Shown in pieces: positions 13,137-24,235 of a stretch of 64,000 bases of DNA (within the stretch, counting starts at the first letter, position 1; each line of letters opens with the position of its first letter). Position numbers and translations under genes: made by a program. Under the pieces are notes generated by a model. The model was not told where the DNA came from, did no database searches, and saw only the letters and a program-made list of their open reading frames with translations. The DNA comes from Paralvinella palmiformis (Eukaryota; Annelida; Polychaeta; Terebellida; Alvinellidae): assembly GCA_025642065.1 (NCBI GenBank), contig JAODUP010000188.1:32501-96500 (forward strand), written 5' to 3'.

Positions 13137-14481
13137 CTGAAATAAGCCAGGTAAAATGCTGCCATCATGATTGAACACTTGTAATGTGAAAGATCTACCT
13201 AGCCATCACCGAATTTAAATTTATAGCCTGTATCATATTATCATTTCATAATAATCGTCACCCCCACTATGAGACACATTTTTACAAAACTTTCATCTAT
13301 AATACCATACTAGCATGTACATGTATGCTTATAAGTGTTAGCTTATTATATTGTGCATGCACACACATGAGCGTGCATGTGAGCATCTATGTGAGCTTGC
13401 ATGTGAATGTGTGTGTGTATTGAAGACAAAGAGTGAGATCTGTACAAAAGCTGTTTCTGAAAAATAACTTCAAATTTGGTACTTAAACACTAAGCTTCAC
13501 CAAAGCAGCTCAACTTCCGCATTCAGGTTTTACAGGAGCCATTTGCGACACAGAGTAGCACTTGTACTTATACCATAAATGAGAACTGTTTCCTATTGAT
13601 CACCATACATACACATCCAAAATGTTACGTGTTTACACTACTGTTAAAGTGCACTGTTACTGTACATAGATTTATCACCGGTTCTCCTTCTTTCCAAACT
13701 GGACCAAACAGCACTGAGACATTTCTTGATTAAATAACGCCAAGTAAAAACAAATCGATGCTACTCTTCAAACAACAAACATTAAATTTTATCTTATCGT
13801 CTCACATGAAGCACGCACAACCAGATACGACGGTAGGCTCCTATAGACAAAGCAGATGTTGAAAATGCAAAATTGATAAGTGTCAGCGGAGTAAAGGGCT
13901 TGCCAACAACTTATGGTACACGTTTTACATAAGCCAAACATGTAAGCACCTCTCAGTTGTCATAACAGCAGTGTGCCATGCTCGTAGACGACTTTACTAG
14001 AAGAGACAAAAAGGCGAAGCCGTTAAGACAAAAATGTCTTCACACAGAACATACGCACTGCCGTGCTACCAGTGATAGATAGCTAGCGGTCCTGTTGGAC
14101 AGCCGCCAAACAAGAGGTGCTGGATGACAGAGATTGAGCTGAAAACAGCTGACTTTAACGCCGCTATTCGTACAGAGTACACGGTGCTGATTAAAGACAA
14201 GTCACAATCAATGAACAGAAAGGTGTACTGACTGATGCTGACGTCATATCTTGGTGCGTCCATTAGGTACATGCATTAAGAAGAAGATATTCAAATCATT
14301 TCATTCATTAACACCGTAGTGAATGTTGAGGATTAATTAGAATCGGATGTTGTTGGATTTTTTCACATCAAAACAACTACCTATTAATTTATAACTGTTT
14401 AGATGATGTACATCCGTAATCTAATATCTTCAACATGTAATCTGGTACAATTGATAAATTCCCAAAATGAAAAGTTTGTGG
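13137..14481. other. Noncoding stretch, nothing recognised
   Basis: AT-rich intron-like sequence with a degenerate TG/CATG tract near 13350-13430. No motif-bearing open frame. Confidence 0.5.
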
Positions 14482-14668
14482 GGATGATGATGATTGATGT
14501 TTTACGGCCACTTTTGTACACATGGTAGACTAAATGGGCCGAGCGACCTCCAAAGGTAATGAGACAAAGTGAAAGACGAAACAACCTTCAGATATGCCCA
14601 CGCCGGGATTCGAACACGGGTGGTAGTGATCTGTGGTCCAACACGCTACCGCTAGACCAAGGAGGAAA
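14482..14668 (-). repeat. tRNA-derived SINE, family A
   Basis: Near full length on the minus strand: tRNA head with B box GTTCGAATCCC, body, then 'TGGCCGTAAAACATCAATC' and an ATC-rich tail. The open frame across it shares an amino-acid string with the frame across the 34.2-kb copy, because both read the same SINE. Confidence 0.95.
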
Positions 14669-14829
14669 TGTTCGTGGTGTATTTTTGGTAAGCAGCCCTC
14701 ACACATGAAGCAGAATGGACTGATTTTCCGAATGGAAACAATGCAGCGCAGGCAGTAGATCAATATGTGCCGTGGACACGAACTGTGAGTTAATATCCCA
14801 CAGAAAGGAGTCCTAGGTTGATCCCTGAT

Positions 14830-16060
14830 TATAAATAATACATTTAACATGGCACACTGCCAGCAGGAGGTTAACACCACCGGCGGGCCAATGGCAAGGT
14901 GTAAGGGCAAGGGGTTAATGGCTACCCTGCGGGGCAATTACGGGTCCTCTTCGGGAAGGCAATCAATGAACAGGTGTCGCCACCGCGCCACCCCAGCGTA
15001 CCGTTACGTCAGTGCTTACCGGAACACGCGATGTCCAACCGTTGGTGGTCCGAATGTCAGCCGCGAATGGCCGTGGACGAGACGAGAGACGGGACGAGAG
15101 ACGGCAGGTGCGATGCGTTCGTACGCAGCGACTATCGACATTAACCGTATACGCCAGTATCCAATAGCTCTATCTCCGGATGGCCGTCGTCTATTCGGGA
15201 CACGCTAACTCTCGTCACCGCTTATAGACACGGACGGTGACGTCGGGACCGCTATAGCGGGCCACCAACGGTCCAACACGACCATGTTTACCGACAGCTT
15301 CGCGAAGCCGTCGATCTACCACCGAGCGGAGGAGACAATGGCAGCTGGTAGTATCATGGGCCAGTGTGTACGGCTGCCGATAAAGAACCACCCCCGGAGC
15401 TGTCACACTCCACTAGCACACGGCGGCCCCGGCCATTTAACGTCTCCTCGCGGGTGGCACCCGAGCCGAGAGCCGAGCGTCGATATTACTTCCTCGCAAA
15501 CCAAATACGACGTCCATTGTCCCATTCAAACGGCCCAAGCCGTTCCAATCTGCCAGAAGAACAAAACACCTTCCCGGTGCCTTCTTCAAACTGGCACAGG
15601 AATCCGGCAAAAGCCATGGGACAGCTTCGCTTTAAGGCAAGGCGGGCTGAAGACGAAGAAGGCGGCATGAATAGCAGAGAGGTAGGAGAGGGAGATTCGA
15701 GACCGGAGATGCACTTCAGTGATAATACTGCAAAGAGCCCAATAAGTGTGTGTGCATGCGTGCGTGCGTGTGTGTGCGCATGTGTAGGGGAATACTTCTC
15801 CAGTTACTGATATAAATACCAGCAGCAGTCCCAAATGCCGATCTATAAGAGAGAGCCCAGCCCGTTCAAAGAGCAGAGCTCGGAGTCTTGCACAATACAA
15901 GACCACGGCTACTGGCCACGACGCGGTGGAAAACGTCGATTTCACTTCGGGCAGGCACGGCTTTAGATAGGACGCATCGATACGTCGTCATCATCATCCG
16001 TCGACTGGCCATTGTATAAACCGGCATGACGGCCTATAGGCAGGCCAATAGAGACTGACG
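14830..16060. promoter_or_regulatory. CpG-rich tract, candidate promoter/island
   Basis: GC content and CpG density rise sharply over the AT-rich surroundings (examples: 15241-15330 and 15410-15480). Long open frames appear on both strands, as expected in GC-rich DNA. None has a recognisable domain. It sits inside the presumed minus-strand gene, so it could be an alternative promoter or first exon of that gene, or an unrelated unmethylated domain. Confidence 0.35.
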
Positions 16061-17015
16061 CACACACCGACGATGCTAAACGAAACCACTAACCAGCCAT
16101 TGATCAGACGTGAAGTGGACGGGGTTAGTCAGCCATGGCACTTCCTTTGGCTCAATTGTACAAACAAAGGGTGTACACGTTTGACATCGCCGAACGCTAA
16201 TTAATGTACGACGTCTCCGGTGACAATCGGAGCTAAGGCCTCTCCATACCATACCGTAAGAAGCCATTTTCTCCATTGATATACGACCAAATGTAAAACT
16301 GCACGTATGCACGCATGCAAGCACTCCCAACCGCCCCCCCCACACACACACACACACACACACACAATATCAAGTCATGTCTTGTATACTCACCATAAAA
16401 TGGATTTCTTTACTGTTATAATATGTAATAATTTTGAATTCCATATAATTGATCCTCTACCGTAAAGATTTTAACAAAATCTCGAAGTAAATCTATGTTG
16501 TCAACACACAACCTTGGCAATAGGCAGTTTATTTACATCAAAACAAGACAGAGGTGAGTCACACACACACACACACACACCATAAATATATATTAAAACT
16601 ATGAAGAAAAAAGGTGATGACGTCAACCATATATGATCCAAGCAAATACTATATATGCCTGTGAGATATATATATATATATATATATGTGTATGTGTGTG
16701 TGTGTGTGTGTGTGCACTTACAGATGAAACCACATATGTTTATTACCAAAATAATTTGATTACTCATGACTTTGTTGGTATTTTCTCAGGTGTGACCAGG
16801 ATGTCACGGTGACTAACAATTCTCACAGGCTCATAGCCACTCAACTGTCTTATAAGTGCTATCATAACAAATGCATAGAACATTAACCCTAACTTTCTAA
16901 ACCGTGGCTCTTATTTAGTAAAAAACCTGATGAAGACAACCGACTCTTGATAATACTATTCAACATCACTCTCTTTACTGATTGCGCTGAGTGGTGAAAT
17001 ATGCGCCTGCGTTAA

Positions 17016-17055
<40 letters not shown>

Positions 17056-18037
17056 TGTATAAAGCCATGTGACATGCACAAAACAGAGGCACGCACGCAC
17101 ATACATACATACATACATAAACACGAACAGTAATAGGGTAAGATATTGCAGGGGACACACCTATTTCAAGGTTATTAACCCCAGTTTATACTAATTATAA
17201 GACCACATATATTATGTGTTGATAACAAACAAGAATGGATGAGGTGTGATCTATCTCGTATAGAAAGGGGAGTAACTAATCAAGTACAGTTATTATCAAT
17301 CTAGCAGTTTCTATTCATTTGATAGAACAGACTGGGAGGATTTCTAAGAGCAGAATAATTGTGGATTAGATTATACAATGTACATCTGAGTGAGTGAGTG
17401 AGTGAGTGCGTGAGTGAGTTGTTAATGTTAGTAGCAGCTCTGACATATGTCCGAGTGATGACTCCTCACACTGAAACTAGCTTGCACATGGAGAGTAATC
17501 TTTAACTGCACACTTTAGAAACTCATATGATTAAAATAAAGCTAATAATTAGGAAGAACTCACAATATAACATAACAAATACTCTAATATTAAACAACAA
17601 CTAATCAACATTTGTTGTTGATCTTCTAGTCACCAGAATGATTATTAATTAACCCAGTTTCACCCAGCAACAAGTAGAATATACAACATTACAAACATAT
17701 ACATATACAAACATTAAGACTGATGATAAACTGTTATTGATAATCGTATCAACAGCAGTGTATTACTGCTGTGTCATTGTAGATCATGCGAACATTTATT
17801 GTAAACACACATGCTGCCACCTAGAGACTGAAATGTGAAATGTTTCCACCAAATAACTCTCACCAGATGGCAGCACCACAAAATAACGTCGCATATGACA
17901 TTCTAGTAGCTTAGTTTGTGCTTAACATGTAGCACTTTCACATTTTGGAAACATTCTATAACTCACAAACTATAATGCACGTTCATGGATTAGCTCGGAT
18001 ATGTGCTTATTTTTCATTTATAGATCTAGCCACACAA

Positions 18038-18080
<43 letters not shown>

Positions 18081-19051
18081 AAACAATTTAGATACTGAAT
18101 TCTGGTGTATCTCTCATTAATCGCTTGTGTAATTACAGTTAGTCTACTCAGATAATGAAATACCATTACCAAGCATAAAGCTAGTAGGAAAAGAACAAAA
18201 ACAGACTGATAAAAGTGAATCTAACTACATGTATTTATAGCAATCACAAGTCAGTGACTGGTAAAAAACAACAAATTAGAGTGATGTTAGGAAAACAGAA
18301 ACAAAAAAATGTGGAAAAAAAGAACTGGAAAAATATTAATTTAAAATAAACAGTATGTATTAAATGACACACATAATATATTTTTGTTTGGTACCTTATC
18401 CCATAATAGTAGTTAATGGAATTCTATGACCATAGTATAATATTTATACAATGTTTCTTTAACCAATAATAGCAATCTATGTCAGTACTCGATAACACTA
18501 CTGCACTTAAACTGTTCCCAACTGAACCATGCGTTGGAAATACAGAGGTACCTTTATCAGAATTTGTTCATCAAAATGTTTGAATAAAAAGTATGTATTT
18601 TTTGTGTGACTATAGTAGCACTATATATTTCCTCTTTTCCTAACCAGTTCTTTTCTTCTTGTTTCTGATGTTCTATTAACCAGTTAGAGCATTATTGTTA
18701 CATATATGCCATAGTGTATAAGCACGCACACACACACACACAAACACACACACAGAGAGAGAGGGCAATAAAGTCTTGTTGTGTGTAATTATATAATAAA
18801 TCCTTGTCAGAAACTGCACATATATAATGTTTATATAATATTTATGTGGCTCTGTTAGGATTGGATATGTTGATTTAAGACAAAAAAATTATTTCAATTA
18901 ATCAGTGCTTAACACATACAGAGAATAATTTGTGCCTTTAAACACGCACACACAAATATAAATACACAGAAGTGACTAGACGAATACATGAATATCCATA
19001 CCCACACACCATATACATATTATTAAGAGAAAACAAAAATTATCATCTTAC
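16061..19051. other. AT-rich noncoding stretch with microsatellites
   Basis: Holds (CA)n at 16341-16367, 16560-16580 and 17025-17050. Also a TA/TG compound at 16665-16713, (GAGT)n at 17388-17420, (AT)n at 18039-18076 and a CA/GA tract at 18725-18764. No supported coding sequence. Confidence 0.7.
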
Positions 19052-19084
19052 ATTAATTCTCCACATCCGGCAGTATTGACATCT
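19052..19084 (-). CDS. Possible 33-base microexon
   Basis: On the minus strand a pyrimidine-rich acceptor (CTTTATTTACAG) precedes 33 open bases and a good donor (AAT|GTAAGA). Read in the phase required by the next exon at 12974-13136, it gives DVNTAGCGEL. The split codon AT|A then gives isoleucine before SSKVRV. The phase agreement is suggestive, but the exon is so short that chance is a serious alternative. Confidence 0.25.
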
Positions 19085-19863
19085 CTGTAAATAAAGAAGA
19101 AACAGGGTTACTTGGGATGAGAGTTCAGTTAAATATAACATTAATACCTATTTCTATATTAGGAACATTTTATTTCTTGGTGTGTAATTAGTTTAGCAAT
19201 ATTTACTTATTTACGTATTGGTAGAGTCCAAAGTAAACTCTTCTGCTCTAAAGATTTACATTTTGTTTAGACTTCAGAACCTGATATAAGACAGACAGCC
19301 AGCCAGCCAGAGACAGACTAGACTATAAACCGTTTTCAATTGGTACAAATTAATAACAATAACTACGAATACAGGTGATTTTTATACAGATAAAGTGAAC
19401 ATCACCTGGTTTTGGTATTTGTTGTCTTTAATTTATATCAAATGAAAACGGGTAATTTTTAATGTTTAAATGAAACCATATGAATGAATCCGTTGGGAAA
19501 TTACAGTTCAATGTTTTTATTTATTGGATGTATAATAATGCTCTTGTTTCAAATTAAATACACCATTCTAGACACTGTGGACAAGATTTATTTATACATT
19601 TTTAAACTTCATATAAAATAAGCTGTAAGTCTTCCAGCAGCCATCATAATTTAGAGCTGAATTTTCTAATTATCTGCACAGTAGTTTACAAATGCACTTG
19701 TGTGAACTTGACAACCTTTATCGCCAAGATAACACCCACATCCACCCACACACACATATTTCAATGACTCTGTGTTCTATCTGTAGATCTACTTTATGAT
19801 TATTATTATTTCTCTAACTGGTTCTAAGGTTTAATATTTATCAGCAATATTGCATCCAATTGA

Positions 19864-19916
<53 letters not shown>

Positions 19917-21011
19917 CCCTACTTGATAAAGTACCAGCAACTTCAACAATTTATTTGTAATTCATTTAGAATTGGTAAATCAGGCCAAAAGCAATAATGT
20001 CTGTGTTAAGTGTTAGGAAGGGTGACTTATCTGTCACATACTATATAACATTCTATAGCTAACAAAAGGAAACTTGAGGCATGTAATCAACTAAGTGGAG
20101 GTGTTTATCAACATCATACAACTGGTGTCACAGTTATTAAAGAGTATACCACAGTGTGGCCCAGTATCTGCGAACAACGAATGTGTTCAAGACTAAATTT
20201 GAGAGGAGCCTCAAAACATGTAAGAAGTAACTTAAAATGTGCATGTGCAAGGTATAAATAAATTATGCTTAATGCTATATAAGAGCTCACCAGTTATTTA
20301 TTAACAATTGGAAAGAGTGAATCAAGGATAGAATGCTAAAATGCTAGTTAATGAAACCACAGCCAAAGCCAGACAATCTCTACCGAGTCAAACTGCCTGC
20401 GCAGTCCGAATTCATTCACCACCCAGCAAGTTAACCCACAGGCTGAATATCCACATGTTGGCTTTAATATATCCTTCCAGAGGGCCCAATACTTTCAGCT
20501 GTTTTTTTCCCAATTGGAACATGGCACAACCACCACATTCGTCATCTATCTCTGTCATCTCATGTCCCATAGATGATGTCATTTTACCAGTATCAGCTCC
20601 AACACCATGTACCCCATCCAATCATTTTGAAGATGACACTCTCAATGAGAATACCCATTTTTGTTTGTTTTCTTAATGGTCAAGTTCACATATTTCCACC
20701 GGGTTATCATTTGGGTGATTTTAATGCCTTCTTTTTAGATATCTGGAGCTACATAGAGCTAAACTACTCTTGATATAGTGCAAAGTTTAGGGTATTTAAT
20801 TGCCACAGCAGTATTCTGTAAGTGGAACAAACACACACGCACACATATACACACACACCTAAAACATACACCACAACAGCCTGGATCTTCTACCATCAAG
20901 TATATAGACTCCAGGATACCCTCTCAAACTATCAACTTTCATACTCCATTACACTTCATCACACATTCTGATTGAAGTACGGTAGGTGTCAGGTTAGAGT
21001 GCTCCAAATAT
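19085..21011. other. AT-rich stretch, nothing recognised
   Basis: (AT)n at 19866-19911 and a CA tract near 20829-20860. The 20341-20676 frame and its antisense partner have no motif that I recognise. Confidence 0.6.
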
Positions 21012-21381
21012 GACATGGGGTCAATTCCATTTGGTCAATTCCAATTCCACATCAAATCCAATTCCAAATGTATCAATTCCAATTCCGTTTTTACCCGCTC
21101 TACTACTACTTTTTACCATGAGTAGGTACTCCGAGTACCTATACTGAGTACATACTTGGAATACCTACTATGAGTACGAGTAGTTTATATTCCAAGTAAA
21201 TGGTAAATTAATTTGTGGATTTAATGTTTTTGTAGGAAACTTCAATTCCAATTCAAAATTTATCAAATCTAATTTCAATTCTAATTCCATTTTGTTTTAA
21301 ATAATCAATTCCAATTCTAGAATTGACCATCAATTCTGGTGGTCAATTCCGGAATTGGAATTGATTATTTAAAACAAAATG
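21012..21381 (+). mobile_element. hAT-type nonautonomous element (copy 1, rearranged)
   Basis: Begins 'GACATGGGGTCAATTCC', matching the terminal repeat of the 34.8-kb element. It contains the shared interior (GTACTCCGAGTACC, then GTAGGAAACTTCAATTCC). It ends with a perfect 30-bp inverted repeat, 21288-21317 against 21352-21381, made of the subterminal sequence. The normal terminal CAG...CTG end is not seen on the right, so this copy is rearranged or truncated. Confidence 0.75.
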
Positions 21382-22544
21382 TCTGCCTCAAATCATCTTC
21401 ATACATCAAGGAAACAGTGATGTGATGCTGAAGTACCTAGAACTATGGCCATCAACAAGTATTTTTCAAGCAGTGTCTCCAACATCAAGGACTTAAAACA
21501 AGACTCCAGTTGTCCATGTCACTGAAGTTGAACATGTGAAAAATACTGCCCTGTTATCACAAAAGGACTTACAAGAATTTTTAATGGAAAGCTCATATAT
21601 ATATATAGCCAACAATCTCATATCATATCATAAAGTGGATATATCTAACAAGTTAACAAGAAGGATCTGCTGTGAGCTAATCATTAGTGTGGACTGTCAC
21701 CATGCCTGATAAAATAATTATACAGCCCCTATCAATTCAGTTTTACAACTTAGCGGTTCTTGACAAAGACGGAAATCTCAGATGTCAACAAAGCTCTAGT
21801 TGATGCAACAGGTAATCATCCATCCCCAAATATATCTAATGGTACTATGTCAAAAAAGGGCTTTAATGTTGTTCAAATATATTTACTTGAATTATTCCAA
21901 TGAATAAAACCACACAGTTGGATATTAATATGAGAGAAATTCAACACTATATTCCAAATTGAGCTAAATGATCTAGAGAGAGTTCAGTTTGAACTGTCAC
22001 TTATTGACAAAACTCAACAATCCAAAACAAAGGGTTTCTCAATAAAGAGGAGAACAATTTCAATAAATTAACCAATGCTTTTAATATTTACCCATAATTC
22101 AAGGTATGACTATGTATATATCTATACAATATTGTTTGGTTTCCCCCCCCCCCCTAAAATTGGCGATGCTGGGCAAGGGGATAACAACACTTAAACTTGA
22201 CAGAACAAAGTGATTAAATAGTTTCAATTTTACGTTTAGTCAAACTTTACAGCTAAGATCACATCATCTTGCTAAATATTATAGTTGCAGGCTGTTATTC
22301 AAATCTAAATTTCCACATCATAAATCTCCACACCATATCCAGCTTGGATAATTACTGTTATTCATTGTTATGCTGTAGTGAATCCCAAAGTTTGCTTATT
22401 ATTCACCTGAAATAAATAGAAAAATCCTGGAAAAAAATTAAAAATTGATGTACTTTAAAAATTGATGTACTTCTAATCTTCCCCAGCAAGTTAATCAGTG
22501 AACTGCAGCCTGTTATGCTAAGTATGCTGTTTGTGTGACATCAT
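21382..22544. other. Noncoding stretch
   Basis: A poly-C run at 22143-22154 and a short tandem duplication of 'AAAAATTGATGTACTT' near 22440-22470. No supported gene. Confidence 0.6.
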
Positions 22545-22765
22545 GATCATATTCCTAGTTATGTGCTGCTATCCAGCATTGTACCAGTATGGATTTGCTC
22601 ACTGTAGTTTAAGATATAACAAAACATGCCATACAGGAGGGGGTTACAATAGTCTATATCATATGTAATAAATGCATGAACCATTGAAAGATTTAGGCTG
22701 TGGATGTTCTTAAAATGACAGTAGATAGGGCTGTATATTTACATTATTCTGACCCATTAGGAGTG
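22545..22765 (-). mobile_element. L2/CR1-like LINE fragment
   Basis: Minus-strand translation contains FKNIHSLNLS, VHAFITYDIDYCNPLLYGM. This lines up with 'LKNIHCLKTF' and 'VHAFVTSRIDYCNSLLYGI' of the LINE at 55452-56218. It is a short piece of the C-terminal reverse transcriptase region with internal deletion. It abuts the hAT-like element at 22766. Confidence 0.8.
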
Positions 22766-23300
22766 CAGGGCTCAACATTAATGGTTGTCTGCCTGTCCAG
22801 GACAACCAAACTGTGTTATCTGACAAGTAAAACCACATGTTTGGATGTCCGCTGTGTCAAGTCATATTTTCCATGGTTCTTAGCATGTTTTACTGTGTCG
22901 ATGCCAATAACTGCCGGTTACGTGATGCCACACAGTTATTATTTCACAGCACGATTTAGTAACCACTCAAATATTTTGTGGGCTTTGATTGGCTGAGTGA
23001 TATCAAGCTCGGCTTCATAATTCCAGAAAAGAAAACCGCAAAGGGACGTTCTGTATCACAAAAAGGAATACGAAGAGAAGAGGAAATTATATTTTATTGC
23101 TAAGTGCACTTGCCCATTTGAATTTCCTGGGTGTTTCTTGACGAGGCAGCCGATGAAATGTTCTGCAAAACCTGTAGGGGTGTACCTACTAAGGCCAACA
23201 TGGCCAGTTCTCGGACAAGTGACTTTTTTCCGGACAAGCAAAAATTAAGTGTGACTTCTCCTACATGACGAGTGGCCCAAAAAGTTACTGTAGAGCCCTG
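22766..23300 (+). mobile_element. hAT-like element fragment with zinc-finger remnant
   Basis: Both ends carry an inverted CAGGGCTC: CAGGGCTCAACATTAATGG on the left, and TACTGTAGAGCCCTG on the right. Within it a plus-strand frame reads FLDEAADEMFCKTCRGVPTK. This resembles the N-terminal C-x2-C zinc finger of hAT-related ZNF862/KIAA1586-type proteins (family knowledge). The flanking 8-mers do not match, so a target duplication is not evident. The interior is too short to encode a transposase. Confidence 0.6.
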
Positions 23301-23520
23301 AAGCAATTAGCTCATTCAACAATGTGCATTGTCAGTATTATAAGCACTTTGATATAATATATGAACAAGATAAATCCCTTTTACTCATCATTCAATTTCA
23401 ACAAGATGTTATGATTTACTTTCTTTCAGGGATCAAGCAACTGAAGTAGTCCCATATTACTATCATACAAATGACCATTACAGTTTATGACATATAACTC
23501 TCTACAAAGATACCAAAAGA

Positions 23521-23521
<1 letters not shown>

Positions 23522-23563
<42 letters not shown>
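23522..23563. repeat. (AT)n microsatellite
   Basis: Pure TA repeat. The tyrosine/isoleucine open frame across it is repeat translation. Confidence 0.95.
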
Positions 23564-23568
<5 letters not shown>

Positions 23569-24089
23569 TACCATGAAGGGTCATGAATGGAAAGACACAA
23601 GATAACATTAACAAACACAGGATATCAAATAAAACATCTTGAACTGACATTCTATTGAGAATGAACGAGACAAATATGTACAAGATAACTGAAACATCAG
23701 TCATATCTCCAACTCGGAAAAAAGCATATCATCGTGAACTGTATTAAATGCGGAAAATAGGTGCAAATTACCAGTAACACCTACTTCATTCAATCAAAAT
23801 TATATCGCTTATATCTGTAATGGTTCTGCCAAGAAATATAACACGTCATCCATCTACACAGATCTTTTCAGGGCCTTTGCACAACAAGATTGGGGTTCAC
23901 CAGAAACTGCAAGCCGAGCTACGGGGTAACAGAAGGACCAGATGAACTATTTGTCACTGATATATTCACATAGGCATACCTGTAGCAGTGATTAAAGTAA
24001 CGCTAACATGATAATACCTCCTCATCACGTTATGGTGATGCCGATGCCATGCCATGCGAGTATTTATGTTGTAGTGTAGCTAATAGAAA

Positions 24090-24235
24090 TTAGTCAAGTT
24101 AAATTGTTTAGCCTCAGTGCTGGTCATGTGTGGGTCATATGGCCAAGGAGGTCCCTCCTGAGGATAAAATGCAGGCATGAGCTGGATTCCAACCCACAGC
24201 TCTTACCACTAAACAGTTGAAGTACTCAGCTAACA
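24090..24235 (-). repeat. tRNA-like SINE, probably family B
   Basis: On the minus strand, a head with 'GTGGTAAGAGCTGTGG' and the B-box-like 'GGTTGGAATCC' is followed by a body. The end has the 'AGGCTAAACAA' motif shared with the 1.8-kb copy. It is diverged, so the family assignment is tentative. Confidence 0.5.

Noticed and set aside
14530..14937. 135-codon minus-strand frame sharing a peptide with a frame at 34257-34469
   Set aside because: The shared string is the SINE family A body read in the same frame at both places, not a gene family.
15215..15945. Possible first exon in the CpG-rich tract
   Set aside because: Open frames exist on both strands but none ends at a convincing donor in the phase needed by the downstream exon.
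20341..20676. 111-codon plus-strand frame
   Set aside because: Proline/serine-rich with an equally long antisense frame, no domain, and no splice signals that I could support.
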